A DNA stretch of 64,000 nt from Crossiella sp. SN42 (GCF_023897065.1 NZ_JAMHIV010000025.1:1-64000); one strand, 5' to 3'; positions 28,575-36,918 are shown, counted from the first letter of the stretch. Program-made: numbers and translations. The notes: generated by a model not told the origin, from the letters alone.

Positions 28575-29312
28575 CTAACGGAGAACCAGCAGGTCAAGCC
28601 GGTCCACCACCGGCCCGCTGGCGCCAGCCGCGACCGCGGCACGCAGCCGCGCCAAGCCCTCGGCATATTCCTCGGCAGTGAGCCCGCGCAGCAAGGTGTC
28701 CCCTTTCTGGTGAACCCGCCCCAGCACCGTCCCCAGATCGGGGGCACTGGTCTGGGGGACGGACTCCAGGCTCACCCGCTCGAACCCAGCCGCGCCCAGC
28801 TCCGCGCAGACCTCTTCGACGGTCGGGAACGCGGCCAGCGCCCGGATGCCCTCCGGGAAGAAGCGGAGCACGTTCAGCTCCAGCGGCCGCTCCCGGAAGA
28901 TCCCCCTGATCAGCACCGGCGCGCCCGGCCGCAGCACCCGGCGCAGCTCCTGCCCGGCGGCCACCCGGTCCGGCACGTGGTGGATCACCGTGGACAGCCA
29001 GGCCCCGTCCAGCGAGCCGGGCTCCGCCGGGATGGCCAGCGCGTCACCCGCGCGCACCTCGACCAGCGGGTGCGCCGGGATGTGCGCCCGCATCGCCTCG
29101 GACGGCTCGACCGCGAGCACCCTGGCGCCGAACCAGTCGGCCAGCGCGGTGGCGAACAGCCCGGTGCCCGCGCCGAGGTCGAGCAACACCGAGTCCGCGG
29201 TCGGCCCGAGGTGCCGCTCGATCGCCGCCCGCCAGTGGGTCAGCCCGTCCCTGGGGATCTCCCTGGCCCGGCGGTAGGCCGCCGCGGTGCCGGCGTCGTA
29301 GTTGTTGAGCAC
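28575..29312 (-). CDS. Class I SAM-dependent methyltransferase
   Basis: A 245-residue cytoplasmic methyltransferase. Motif I is LLDLGAGTGLFATALA, then VLAVEPSEAMRAHI (motif post I), LDGAWLSTVIHHVPDRVAAGQELRRVLRPGAPVLIRGIF. This is the UbiE/Methyltransf_11 pattern. The start is GTG 29312, where homology begins (LNNYDAGTAAAYRRAR); GGGGAG lies just upstream. An in-frame TTG is 33 bases earlier. The substrate is not evident from sequence or neighbours. Confidence 0.87.
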   Translation of the reverse strand: MLNNYDAGTAAAYRRAREIPRDGLTHWRAAIERHLGPTADSVLLDLGAGTGLFATALADWFGARVLAVEPSEAMRAHIPAHPLVEVRAGDALAIPAEPGSLDGAWLSTVIHHVPDRVAAGQELRRVLRPGAPVLIRGIFRERPLELNVLRFFPEGIRALAAFPTVEEVCAELGAAGFERVSLESVPQTSAPDLGTVLGRVHQKGDTLLRGLTAEEYAEGLARLRAAVAAGASGPVVDRLDLLVLR

Positions 29313-29412
29313 AGCTCCCCCTGACTTTCTTCGGTGAACAGGCAACCGGATAGGTCGCGATCAACGTGTAGAAGTCACCAACCGTGGCAAGACCAGTTCG
29401 GGGAGACTCGCC

Positions 29413-29985
29413 ATGCAGACCAAGTCCGCCCTAGCCACCCTCGCCCTCGCCGCGGGCGCCACGCTGCTCGCCGCACCCGCCGCCCTGGCTCAGCCTGGCA
29501 CCAACGCCTACACCGTGGACTTCGAAGCCGGGAAGACCTCATTCGGCGCGGGCAGCACCTTCCAGCTGCCGGCCAGGGTCATGATCGGCACCGACTGCGC
29601 GCCGGAGAAGGCGAGCAGGGTCAAGGTCAGCGGCATCGGGGAGATCCAGCTCAACGGCGGCAGCGCCGGGGTGGCGATGGGCGAGTTCACCATCGCCAAG
29701 GGGGCCAGGAGCGGCAAGCACACTATGACCTTCACCTGCGGCACGGTCGCCTACCGCGGCGAGTTCACCGTGCAGGCGCCCAAGCCGCCGCCGGTCACCT
29801 CCACGCCGAGGCCGACCAGCAGCACCCCGGCCGTCCCGGTGAAGCCCAAGGGCGCCCCGGAAACCGGTGGCGGCGGCACGGACTCCGGTCTCGGCGGCGT
29901 GCTCGCGGGCGGCGGCGCACTGCTGGCCGGCGCCGCACTCGGCGGCTGGGCGCTGCGCCGCCGCCGGGACGGCGCGCAGAGCTGA
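29413..29985 (+). CDS. Small secreted cell-wall-anchored protein
   Basis: A 190-residue exported protein. The signal peptide covers about residues 1-27 (LATLALAAGATLLAAPAALA). A single beta-rich domain with two cysteines (TDCAPEK and FTCGT) follows, then a Pro/Thr linker (about 120-147). The end has the sortase-type pattern APETGGGG, a hydrophobic stretch and RRRRDG. The motif is LPxTG/LAxTG-like with Ala in place of Leu. No sortase gene is near. The ligand or role is unknown. A strong terminator follows. Confidence 0.8.
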   Translation: MQTKSALATLALAAGATLLAAPAALAQPGTNAYTVDFEAGKTSFGAGSTFQLPARVMIGTDCAPEKASRVKVSGIGEIQLNGGSAGVAMGEFTIAKGARSGKHTMTFTCGTVAYRGEFTVQAPKPPPVTSTPRPTSSTPAVPVKPKGAPETGGGGTDSGLGGVLAGGGALLAGAALGGWALRRRRDGAQS

Positions 29986-30002
29986 CCACGCCCGTTCGGC
30001 AA

Positions 30003-30035
30003 GGGGAGTCCGGAGTTCCGGGCTCCCCCTTTTTT
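30003..30035 (+). terminator. Intrinsic terminator
   Basis: Stem arms GGGGAGTCCGG and CCGGGCTCCCC (30003-30028, with one G-T pair) are followed by CTTTTTTT, 17 bp after the wall-anchored protein gene. This is a textbook rho-independent terminator. Confidence 0.9.
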
Positions 30036-30070
30036 TGTTCCGCGCCAACAGTGTCAGACGTCCGAGTCAA

Positions 30071-30304
30071 GCCGGGGTTGCCTGAAAAATCCGACCAGAT
30101 TCGCCGGATTTTCCTGGCAACCGGCGGCGGCGCGCGGACGTGTAGAGGGCGAACACCGCAGAACTGATCGACCACACCGCGTCCGCGCGGTGCGGGGGGT
30201 GGGAAGGTCGTCCGGCCGGGGGTGGGCCGGACGACCTTCCCGTTGGTACCGAAGAAAAAACCGCGGTCGCGCGCCGGTGTGAAGCAGCCGGCGCGCGACC
30301 GCGG
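30071..30304. ncRNA. Hairpin-rich intergenic block, possible structured RNA
   Basis: Four consecutive dyads lie in 234 bp. H1 at 30071-30125 pairs GAAAAATCCG with CGGATTTTCC and flanking GGTTGCC with GGCAACC. H2 has CGCGCGGACG (30131-30140) pairing with 30180-30189. H3 has perfect 17-bp arms at 30201-30217 and 30225-30241. H4 has perfect 17-bp arms at 30261-30277 and 30288-30304. H4 is followed on the minus strand by TTTTTT, so it looks like a terminator of a leftward transcript. No credible ORF occupies the block. It may be an sRNA, a 3' UTR of the gene at 30609, or a remnant of mobile DNA. Confidence 0.45.
30261..30304 (-). terminator. Intrinsic terminator on the minus strand
   Basis: Stem arms of 17 bp (CCGCGGTCGC... 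at 30261-30277 and complement at 30288-30304) with a 10-nt loop are followed on the minus strand by six T (30255-30260 on the plus strand are A). A leftward transcript from the 30609 gene or a separate RNA ends here. Confidence 0.75.
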
Positions 30305-30608
30305 CGACCTGTCCGCCCATGAACAGGCCGCCGAGAACCGAGCAGCACTGCCCCTGCGCTGCCCGGCTCCCCAGGAACGGCCACCGGTTCCGCACTCGCC
30401 GGAAACCACCCGATCCGGCACCGCCCGAACCGACTGACCCCGTCCCACCGAGCACCCCGGCCCCGCCCGGACCCCGCCACGCCCGCGCCACCCAGCACAA
30501 GCGATCGTGATGCCCGGACAGACCTGCCGTCCCTGTTCGTCCACTACTTCAGACTCGAAGACGAGCAAACCCCAGCCCCGGTTCACGCTGTGACTGGCGT
30601 CACGCCGG
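30305..30608. other. About 300 bp with no recognised gene
   Basis: Open frames exist on the minus strand but have Gly/Arg-rich, unstructured translations without ribosome sites, so I do not call them. The only site seen is a Crp-like dyad, GTGAC-TGGC-GTCAC at 30590-30603, directly after the stop codon of the hypothetical gene. Confidence 0.5.
30590..30603. promoter_or_regulatory. Crp-like dyad (second copy)
   Basis: GTGAC-TGGC-GTCAC, extended on the left to TGTGA. It matches TGTGA-N6-TCAC of Crp/GlxR-type sites and has the same layout as the dyad at 28453-28466. Confidence 0.4.
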
Positions 30609-31094
30609 TCATGGGGCAACAGGCGGAGCCAGCCGGACCACCCGGTCCAGCACCGGGTCGTACCCGATCATCGGCAGCTCCGACCCCTCGAACGTCATCA
30701 CCACCGCCTTGCCCAACAGCCGTCCGATGTCGCGGAACACTCCGCACAACACCGCCAACGGCTCCGGCCCCTGGAGCTCCTCCAGATGCACGTCGAAGTC
30801 GATCGTGTCAGCGGCGGAGCACCGGAACATCAGCCACACCTCCGCCCCCGGACAGACCGCCAGTTCCGGCACCGACGACCGGCTGAGCATCACCTCCGCG
30901 CTCGGCACCCCCGCGGCTTGGTTGTCCTCGGTGTACGTGTGCGGCCAGCCCCGCGACCGGATCAGGTCCAGCACCGCCTGCCAGTCCGCCACGGTCGTCC
31001 CCCGGACCACCACGTCCGGCAGGATCCCGTTGTCCACGTCGAACAGGTCCTCGACGTCCGCCCAGCGCAACTCGGTCACCCGGCCATAGTGCAC
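30609..31094 (-). CDS. Conserved hypothetical protein
   Basis: A 161-residue acidic soluble protein that I do not recognise. It has an alternating alpha/beta look (WADVEDLFDVDNG, VADWQAVLDLIRSRGWPHTY, FDVHLEELQGPEPLAVLCGVFRDIGRLLGKAVVMTFEG) and two cysteines. It has the size and composition of many orphan Pseudonocardiaceae proteins. Immunity-type proteins can look similar, but no toxin gene is adjacent. It is divergent from the thioredoxin-NHL gene, with about 60 bp between. Confidence 0.68.
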   Translation of the reverse strand: MHYGRVTELRWADVEDLFDVDNGILPDVVVRGTTVADWQAVLDLIRSRGWPHTYTEDNQAAGVPSAEVMLSRSSVPELAVCPGAEVWLMFRCSAADTIDFDVHLEELQGPEPLAVLCGVFRDIGRLLGKAVVMTFEGSELPMIGYDPVLDRVVRLAPPVAP

Positions 31095-31153
31095 CGCGTC
31101 CCACCTGGTGGGCCGGGGAACAGCGCAGCTCGTTCGCTGTGTTGAATCCCGGT

Positions 31154-33010
31154 GTGACCACTGCGAAGCGCCGTGCCCGCGTCCGCGCCCCCGAGCTGAC
31201 CGGCCGTGGCTGGCTGAACACCGGCGGCAAGCAGATCCGGCTCGCGGACCTGCGCGGCAAGATCACGCTGCTGGACTTCTGGACCTTCTGCTGCATCAAC
31301 TGCCTACACGTGCTGGACGAGCTGCGGCCGCTGGAGGCGGAGTTCGCCGATGTGCTGGTCACCATCGGGGTGCACTCGCCGAAGTTCGCGCACGAGGCGG
31401 ATCCGGCGGCGCTGGCCGCGGCGGTGGAGCGGTACGAGGTGCACCACCCGGTGCTGGACGATCCGGAGCTGGTGACCTGGCAGGCGTACGCGGTCAAGGC
31501 GTGGCCGACGCTGGTGCTGGTGGATCCCGAGGGTTATGTGGTGCACGTGGCCGCGGGGGAGGGGCACGCCGAGGCGCTGCGGCGGGTGCTGGCCGAGCTG
31601 GTCGCCGAGCACACGGCCAAGGGCACGCTGCACCGGGGAGATGGTCCATACGTGCCGCCGGTGGCCGCGGAGACCTCGCTTCGGTTCCCCGCCAAGGCGA
31701 TCGTGACGCCGGAGCGGACCTTGCTGGTGGCGGACTCGGCGCGGCATTCGCTGGCGGAGCTGGCCGCGGATGGCGAGACCTTGTTGCGGCGCATCGGTTC
31801 CGGGGTCCGGGGGCGGGCCGACGGGGCGGCGGGTGCGGCGAGTTTTTCTGAGCCTGCCGGGCTTTCGCTGTTGCCGCCGGAGGTGGCGGAGCGGGTCGGG
31901 TACGACGTCGTGGTGGCGGACACGGTCAACCACCTGTTGCGCGGGGTGCGGCTGAGCGACGGGTTCGTCTCCACCGTGGCCGGTACCGGCGAGCAGTGGC
32001 GGGATGGCGAAACCGACGGACCGGCAACGGAAATCGAGCTCACCAGTCCGTGGGACGTCGAATGGTGGGCGCCCGCTGGTGGCGTGGTGGTCGCGCTGGC
32101 CGGGAATCACACGATCGGGTTGTTCGATCCGGTGGCGGGCACGGTGTCGCGGTTCGCCGGGACCACGGTGGAGGGGTTGCGGGACGGGGAGGCCGCGCAG
32201 GCGTTCTTCGCGCAGACCTCGGGGCTGGCCGCGGATCCGGTGCGGGAACGGTTGTGGCTGGCCGATTCCGAGACCTCGGCGCTGCGCTACCTGGCCTACG
32301 AGGACGGCGTGCTCACCGTGCGCACCGTGATCGGCACCGGGCTTTTCGACTTCGGGCACCGGGACGGTCCGGCCGCCCAGGCCCTGTTGCAGCACCCGCT
32401 CGGCGTGGTCGTGCTGCCCGACGGCAGCATCGGCGTGGCCGACACCTACAACGGCGCGCTGCGGCGCTACCACCCGGAGTCCGGCGAGGTCAGCACCATC
32501 GCCACCGACCTGGCCGAGCCCTCGGGCGCGGTGGTGCTCGATGGCGAGGTGGTCGTGGTGTCCTCGGCCGCGCACCGGCTGGAGCGGCCGGTGCCGCCTG
32601 GGGTGGCGGCGAAGCTGATCTCCGGTGCGGCGCAACAGGTTCGGCGGCCGCCGAGTGAGCTGGCCGCGGGCGCGGTGGAGCTGGCGGTGGTGTTCGTGCC
32701 GCCGCCGGGGCAGAAGCTGGACGAGCGGTACGGGCCGTCCACCCGGCTGGAGGTGACCGCCTCGCCGCCCGAACTGCTGGTCGAGGGCGCGGGTGTCGGC
32801 ACGGACCTGGTGCGCCGGTTGATGATCGCCGCCGACGTGCCCTCGGGTGTACTCCACGTGGTCGCCCAGGCAGCCAGCTGTGACGAGGGTGTCGAGCACC
32901 CCGCCTGCCGCCTGACCAGGCAGGACTGGGGTGTTCCCGTTGTGGTCCAATCGGGTGCGCCCATCCGGCTGCCGCTGGTTATGGGCGGAATGGACGAATC
33001 CCAGGTGTGA
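31154..33010 (+). CDS. Thioredoxin-like and NHL-repeat protein
   Basis: A cytoplasmic two-part protein of about 618 residues. The N-terminal thioredoxin-like domain (about 15-150) has LDFWTFCCINCLHVLDELRPL in place of the classical WCGPC site, keeping a CxxC (Cys-Ile-Asn-Cys). The C-terminal part (about 170-600) is a beta-propeller of NHL-type repeats (DTVNHLLRGV, GNHTIGLFD, DTYNGALRRY). Members of this architecture are widespread in actinobacteria, with an animal relative (NHLRC2). GTG 31154 is preferred; a GTG 5 codons earlier is possible. Confidence 0.87.
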   Translation: MTTAKRRARVRAPELTGRGWLNTGGKQIRLADLRGKITLLDFWTFCCINCLHVLDELRPLEAEFADVLVTIGVHSPKFAHEADPAALAAAVERYEVHHPVLDDPELVTWQAYAVKAWPTLVLVDPEGYVVHVAAGEGHAEALRRVLAELVAEHTAKGTLHRGDGPYVPPVAAETSLRFPAKAIVTPERTLLVADSARHSLAELAADGETLLRRIGSGVRGRADGAAGAASFSEPAGLSLLPPEVAERVGYDVVVADTVNHLLRGVRLSDGFVSTVAGTGEQWRDGETDGPATEIELTSPWDVEWWAPAGGVVVALAGNHTIGLFDPVAGTVSRFAGTTVEGLRDGEAAQAFFAQTSGLAADPVRERLWLADSETSALRYLAYEDGVLTVRTVIGTGLFDFGHRDGPAAQALLQHPLGVVVLPDGSIGVADTYNGALRRYHPESGEVSTIATDLAEPSGAVVLDGEVVVVSSAAHRLERPVPPGVAAKLISGAAQQVRRPPSELAAGAVELAVVFVPPPGQKLDERYGPSTRLEVTASPPELLVEGAGVGTDLVRRLMIAADVPSGVLHVVAQAASCDEGVEHPACRLTRQDWGVPVVVQSGAPIRLPLVMGGMDESQV

Positions 33011-33105
33011 TCTGGCGCACTCTACCTAGTTGTTTGCCTGCTCAACGTCGCGTTCTGGGGTAACGCGCAGTCGGAGCCGCCCCACGATGACCTCGGCGGG
33101 GCAAG

Positions 33106-33111
33106 TAAACT
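33106..33111 (+). promoter_or_regulatory. -10 box of a leaderless GroES-like mRNA
   Basis: TAAACT matches TAnnnT, and T(-7) at 33111 would place transcription exactly at the GTG start 33118. No ribosome site precedes that GTG, which is consistent with a leaderless mRNA. No good -35 was found. Confidence 0.5.
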
Positions 33112-33117
33112 CCGAAG

Positions 33118-33438
33118 GTGCCCGATGCCAAGCTCCAGATCCAGATGCTGCACGACCGCGTGATGGTGCGGATCGCGCAGGAGGGCGGGGAGCGACGCAG
33201 CAGTGGTGGGATCGTGATCCCGGCCACTGCCCAGATGGCCAAACGGCTGGTGTGGGGCGAAGTTTTCGGGGTGGGGAACCACGTACGTACTGTCAAGGTG
33301 GGTGACAGGGTGCTCTTCAACCCCGAGGAGCAGTTCGAGGTCGAGGTACAGGGCCAGGCTTACCTGGTGATGCGCGAGCGGGATCTGCACGCCGTCGCCA
33401 GCGAGCAAGCCGAGCACGGCACGGGTTTGTACCTGTGA
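33118..33438 (+). CDS. GroES-like (Cpn10-fold) co-chaperone family protein
   Basis: A 106-residue protein. The Cpn10 signature is recognisable: LQIQMLHDRVMVRIAQEGGERRSSGGIVIPATAQMAKRLVWGEVFGVGNHVRTVKVGDRVLFNPEEQFEV. It differs from the housekeeping GroES by a longer C-terminus (ASEQAEHGTGLYL). No groEL is next to it, so it is a paralogue. Because GTG 33118 sits 7 bp beyond a -10-like box, the mRNA is probably leaderless. Whether it acts with GroEL is unknown. Confidence 0.82.
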   Translation: MPDAKLQIQMLHDRVMVRIAQEGGERRSSGGIVIPATAQMAKRLVWGEVFGVGNHVRTVKVGDRVLFNPEEQFEVEVQGQAYLVMRERDLHAVASEQAEHGTGLYL

Positions 33439-33509
33439 CGCGTGCCCTCGACGTGACAGCCGGGTAGCTAGCCAGGCGCGTGCTCGCGCCCACGTCAGAA
33501 GGGGACACG

Positions 33510-36500
33510 GTGCCGGAGGAAGAGCAGCGGCCCGGCCCGCGGTCAGAGCAGACGACGGTGTTGTCCGCCCCGCAGCCGGTAGACGAGCCCACGGCCGAGG
33601 ACGGGACGCCCGCCAACGGGCTGGACCCGCACACCGAGCAACTCGCCGCGGGCGCTGACCAGCACACCCGCCCGATGACGACACCGGAGCCGACGGCCGC
33701 CGCCGAGCCGGAGCCCGAGGCCGAGACCCCGAGCGCGGACCCGGCGCCGCGCAGTGACGACAAGCCGGCGGAGCAGTCCGACCCGGCCCCGCAGAGCGCG
33801 CCAGAGCCACCCGCGGCCGAGGCGGAGACCTCGAACCGGGGCAAGAACGCGCCGCCGCCCAACCCGCCGGTGCAGCCCGAGCCGCTCACCAGGGGTCTGT
33901 TCGCGCCGATCCGGCCCGCCGAGGCGAGCCAGTCGTACCCGTCGGCCGCGGAACTGACCTCGCCGAGGGGCCTGCCGCCGCAGTCGCTGGGCGCCCCGCG
34001 CGGCACCGAGGCCCAGGGATCGGGGACGCAGGGACCGGGGACGCCGCCGCGGGGCATGGAGCACCAGGGGCAGGGCTTCCCGGCTCAGGGCCAGGGTGCC
34101 CCGGCCCGGGGTGCTGACGGCCAGGGTGCCTCGCCGCGCGGCTTCGAGGGGCAGGCAGCGCAGGCCCGCGGCCCAGAGGCGCCCGCGCCGGGCATGCAGG
34201 CCCGCGATCCGGAAGCACAGGGACCGGGCACGCCGCCCCGTGGCCAGGAGACCCGGGGAACGGGCATGCCGTCCCGAGGCTTGGACACGCAGGGGCCTGG
34301 CACACCGTCCCGAGGTCTCGAAGCACAGGGACCTGGCACGCCTTCTCGCGGTGCGGAAGCACAGGGATCTGGCACACCGTCGCGCGGCTCGGAGGCTTAC
34401 GCATCGGGCATGCCGTCTCGCAGCCCGGAGGCGCACGCGCCGGGCACGCCATCCCGCGGCCAGGAAGCGCCCGCGCCGGGCACACCGCCCCGAGGCCAGG
34501 AGACGCATGCCCTGGGCACGCCCTCTCGCGGTCAGGAGGCACAGGGATCAGGCACACCGCCCCGTGGCCTGGAGGCGCAGGGGCCGGGCACGCCGCCCCG
34601 CGGCCAGGCAGCGAACGGACCCGGCACGCCGCCTCGGGGTTTCCCCGGCGAGGCCCCCGGCACCCCGCCGCGCGGCTTCCCGCGCCAAGGCCCCGGCACG
34701 CCGCCCCGTGGCTTCCCGAACCAGAGCACCCCGCCCCGTGGTTTCCCGAGTCAGCCCGGCACCCCGCCGCCCGGGTTCGACGCGCTGAACCAGGGCACCG
34801 GCACGCCGCCGCGCGGTTTCGACAACCCCGCCCAGGGACCCGGCACCCCGCCTCGGGGACAGGCCCGGCCGCAGGGGCGGAATGTCGACGCGCCGACGCA
34901 GGCCATTCCCGGGCGGTCCGCCGAGCAGCCGACGCGGCAGATCGAGCAGCCGACGCAGTCCATTCCCCGGCCGCTGGGCGCGGGGCGGCAGCCCGATCCG
35001 GAAGTCGACACGGTGCGGATTCCCAAGATCGGCGCCGCCACCTCCTTCCTGCCTGCTCCGGTGCCGGAGGAGGAGGCGACCGTGGTCGCCGCGTTGCCGC
35101 CGACGCCGCCTGGCGGGGACGGGGACGGGTTCTCCGACGGGGCCGATGACGAGCGCAAGAGCAAGCGCAAGCGGCGGACGATCATGGGTGTGGCGGCCGC
35201 GTTCGGGGTGTTCGGGCTGCTCTACGGGGTTGACCTGCTGTTGTCCCAGGGCAATGTGCCGCGTGGGGTGGCCGTGGCCGGGGTGGACGTCGGCGGGCTG
35301 GACCGGACCGCGGCCGAGGCCAAGCTGCGCCAGCAGATCGAGCCGCGGCTGACCAAGCCGGTGACCGTGCGGGCAGGCGATGTCGAGGCCAGCGTCAACC
35401 CGCAGGAGGCCGGGCTGACCCTGGACTGGCCGGCCACCCTGGACCAGGCAGGCGCGCAGCCGCTCAACCCGCTCACCCGACTGTCCTCCTTCTTCGGCAC
35501 CAGGGACGTCGGCGTGGTCACCCGAGCCGACGGGCCCAAGCTGACCTCCGCCATGGAGGGCCTGCGCGGCAAGACCGACCGGGAGCCGGTCGAGGGCACG
35601 GTGCGCTTCCAGGGCGCCAAGCCGGTGCCGGTGGACCCGAAGACCGGGCAGAAGCTGGACATCGAGAAGGCCAGCGCGGCCATGGTCGCCGACTGGGCCG
35701 ACGGCAAGGTGGTCGAGCTGCCGGTCAGCGCCAGCCAGGTCAAGAGCACGCCGGACTCGGTGCGCAAGGCGCTGGAGGAGATCGCCAAGCCCGCGGTCTC
35801 CGGGCCCGTGGTGGTGCAGGGCGAGGGCAAGAACGCCAACCTCACCCCGGCCGCGATCGCCAGCGCGCTGAAGTTCGAGGTCGACGAGGGCGGCAACCTG
35901 ACGCCCAAGCTGGACAGCGCCAAGGTGGCCGAGGCCGCCAAGCCGCAGCTGGCCTCCACCGAGAAGCCGGGCAAGGACGCCACCTTCGTCATCGAGGGCG
36001 GCAAGCCGGTGGTCAAGGAGTCCGTGGACGGCCGCGGCGTGGACTGGGAGAAGACCCTCACCGGGCTGCCAGAGGTGTTGCGCCGCACGGACAACCGCAC
36101 CATCAAGGCCGAGTACGGCGACCAGCCCGCCAAGCTGACCACCGAGCAGGCCAACCAGCTGGGCATCAAGGAGATGATCAGCCGGTTCGAGACCAAGGGC
36201 TTCGCCCCCGACTCCGGGCAGAACATCCGCCGGGCCGCCGAGCAGATCAACGGCGCGGTGGTCAAGCCGGGCGAGACCTTCAGCCTCAACGCCCGCACCG
36301 GCCCGCGCAACGAGTCCACCGGCTACGTCGAGGCCGGCATCCTCGAGCACGGCCTGCCCGGCCGCGGCGTCGGCGGCGGGGTGTCCCAGATGGCCACCAC
36401 GCTCTACAACGCCGCCTACTACGCGGGCATGGTCGACGTGGAGCACAAGGAGCACAGCAACTACATCAGCCGCTACCCGGCCGGCCGGGAGGCCACGGTC

Positions 36501-36851
36501 TTCCAGGGCCCCAGTGGTCAGAGCCTGATCGACGTGAAGTTCAAGAACGACACGAAGACCGGCATCTACATCCAGACCATCTGGACCAACGGCTCGATCG
36601 CCGTGCAGCTGTGGGGCACCAAGACCTACGAGGTGCAGGGCCAGGAAGGCCAGCGCACCAACGTCACCCAGCCCAACACCCGGCACGTCACCGACAAGCC
36701 GGACTGCAAGCCCAGCGGCGGCCTCGAGGGCTTCACCATCACCGACACCCGCACGATAAAGGATCTGGCCAGTGGCAAGACCCGCACCGAGCGGCGCACG
36801 GTGACCTACAAGGCCCAGGACAAGATCATCTGCGGGCCGCCGACGCCCTGA
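33510..36851 (+). CDS. VanW-domain membrane-anchored protein with long Pro-rich repeat tract
   Basis: A 1,113-residue type II membrane protein. Residues 1-165 are acidic and Pro-rich; about 165-455 hold roughly 20 copies of a 12-residue repeat ending GTP(P/S)RG. A single transmembrane helix is at about 559-578 (IMGVAAAFGVFGLLYGVDLLL). The exported half has two repeated peptidoglycan-binding-like domains (GVDVGGLDRTAAEAKL) and a VanW domain from about residue 889 (VVKPGETFSLNARTGPR...GLPGRGVGGGVSQMATTLYNAAYYAG). GTG 33510 has AAGGGGAC upstream. It probably acts at the cell wall. Confidence 0.88.
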   Translation: MPEEEQRPGPRSEQTTVLSAPQPVDEPTAEDGTPANGLDPHTEQLAAGADQHTRPMTTPEPTAAAEPEPEAETPSADPAPRSDDKPAEQSDPAPQSAPEPPAAEAETSNRGKNAPPPNPPVQPEPLTRGLFAPIRPAEASQSYPSAAELTSPRGLPPQSLGAPRGTEAQGSGTQGPGTPPRGMEHQGQGFPAQGQGAPARGADGQGASPRGFEGQAAQARGPEAPAPGMQARDPEAQGPGTPPRGQETRGTGMPSRGLDTQGPGTPSRGLEAQGPGTPSRGAEAQGSGTPSRGSEAYASGMPSRSPEAHAPGTPSRGQEAPAPGTPPRGQETHALGTPSRGQEAQGSGTPPRGLEAQGPGTPPRGQAANGPGTPPRGFPGEAPGTPPRGFPRQGPGTPPRGFPNQSTPPRGFPSQPGTPPPGFDALNQGTGTPPRGFDNPAQGPGTPPRGQARPQGRNVDAPTQAIPGRSAEQPTRQIEQPTQSIPRPLGAGRQPDPEVDTVRIPKIGAATSFLPAPVPEEEATVVAALPPTPPGGDGDGFSDGADDERKSKRKRRTIMGVAAAFGVFGLLYGVDLLLSQGNVPRGVAVAGVDVGGLDRTAAEAKLRQQIEPRLTKPVTVRAGDVEASVNPQEAGLTLDWPATLDQAGAQPLNPLTRLSSFFGTRDVGVVTRADGPKLTSAMEGLRGKTDREPVEGTVRFQGAKPVPVDPKTGQKLDIEKASAAMVADWADGKVVELPVSASQVKSTPDSVRKALEEIAKPAVSGPVVVQGEGKNANLTPAAIASALKFEVDEGGNLTPKLDSAKVAEAAKPQLASTEKPGKDATFVIEGGKPVVKESVDGRGVDWEKTLTGLPEVLRRTDNRTIKAEYGDQPAKLTTEQANQLGIKEMISRFETKGFAPDSGQNIRRAAEQINGAVVKPGETFSLNARTGPRNESTGYVEAGILEHGLPGRGVGGGVSQMATTLYNAAYYAGMVDVEHKEHSNYISRYPAGREATVFQGPSGQSLIDVKFKNDTKTGIYIQTIWTNGSIAVQLWGTKTYEVQGQEGQRTNVTQPNTRHVTDKPDCKPSGGLEGFTITDTRTIKDLASGKTRTERRTVTYKAQDKIICGPPTP
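33990..34880 (+). repeat. 36-bp coding tandem repeat in the VanW gene
   Basis: About 20 imperfect 36-bp units encode G-x-x-x-x-x-x-GTP(P/S)R. The middle ten or so units are the most regular. Because the units are multiples of three, gain or loss by slippage keeps the frame, so copy number may vary between strains. The tract lies on the cytoplasmic side of the predicted membrane helix. Confidence 0.8.
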
Positions 36852-36880
36852 CTAGGCCATCCGGCCCGTTTCGCGGTACT

Positions 36881-36918
36881 TCCGCGTGGACACCCGAGAG
36901 CAATGGTGTCCACGCGGA
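36881..36918. terminator. 14-bp perfect hairpin overlapping the DUF1206 start
   Basis: Arms 36881-36894 (TCCGCGTGGACACC) and 36905-36918 pair perfectly around a 10-nt loop that holds most of the proposed ATG at 36903. It is 29 bp after the VanW stop and is either that gene's terminator, without a U-tract, or a translational control hairpin. Confidence 0.5.

Noticed and set aside
30054..30619. Overlapping minus-strand frames across the hairpin-rich gap
   Set aside because: Gly/Arg-rich, no ribosome sites, and they cross strong terminator hairpins.
34548..36686. 712-codon minus-strand frame opposite the VanW gene
   Set aside because: No recognisable domain, while the plus strand has VanW and peptidoglycan-binding motifs. 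Treated as a shadow.
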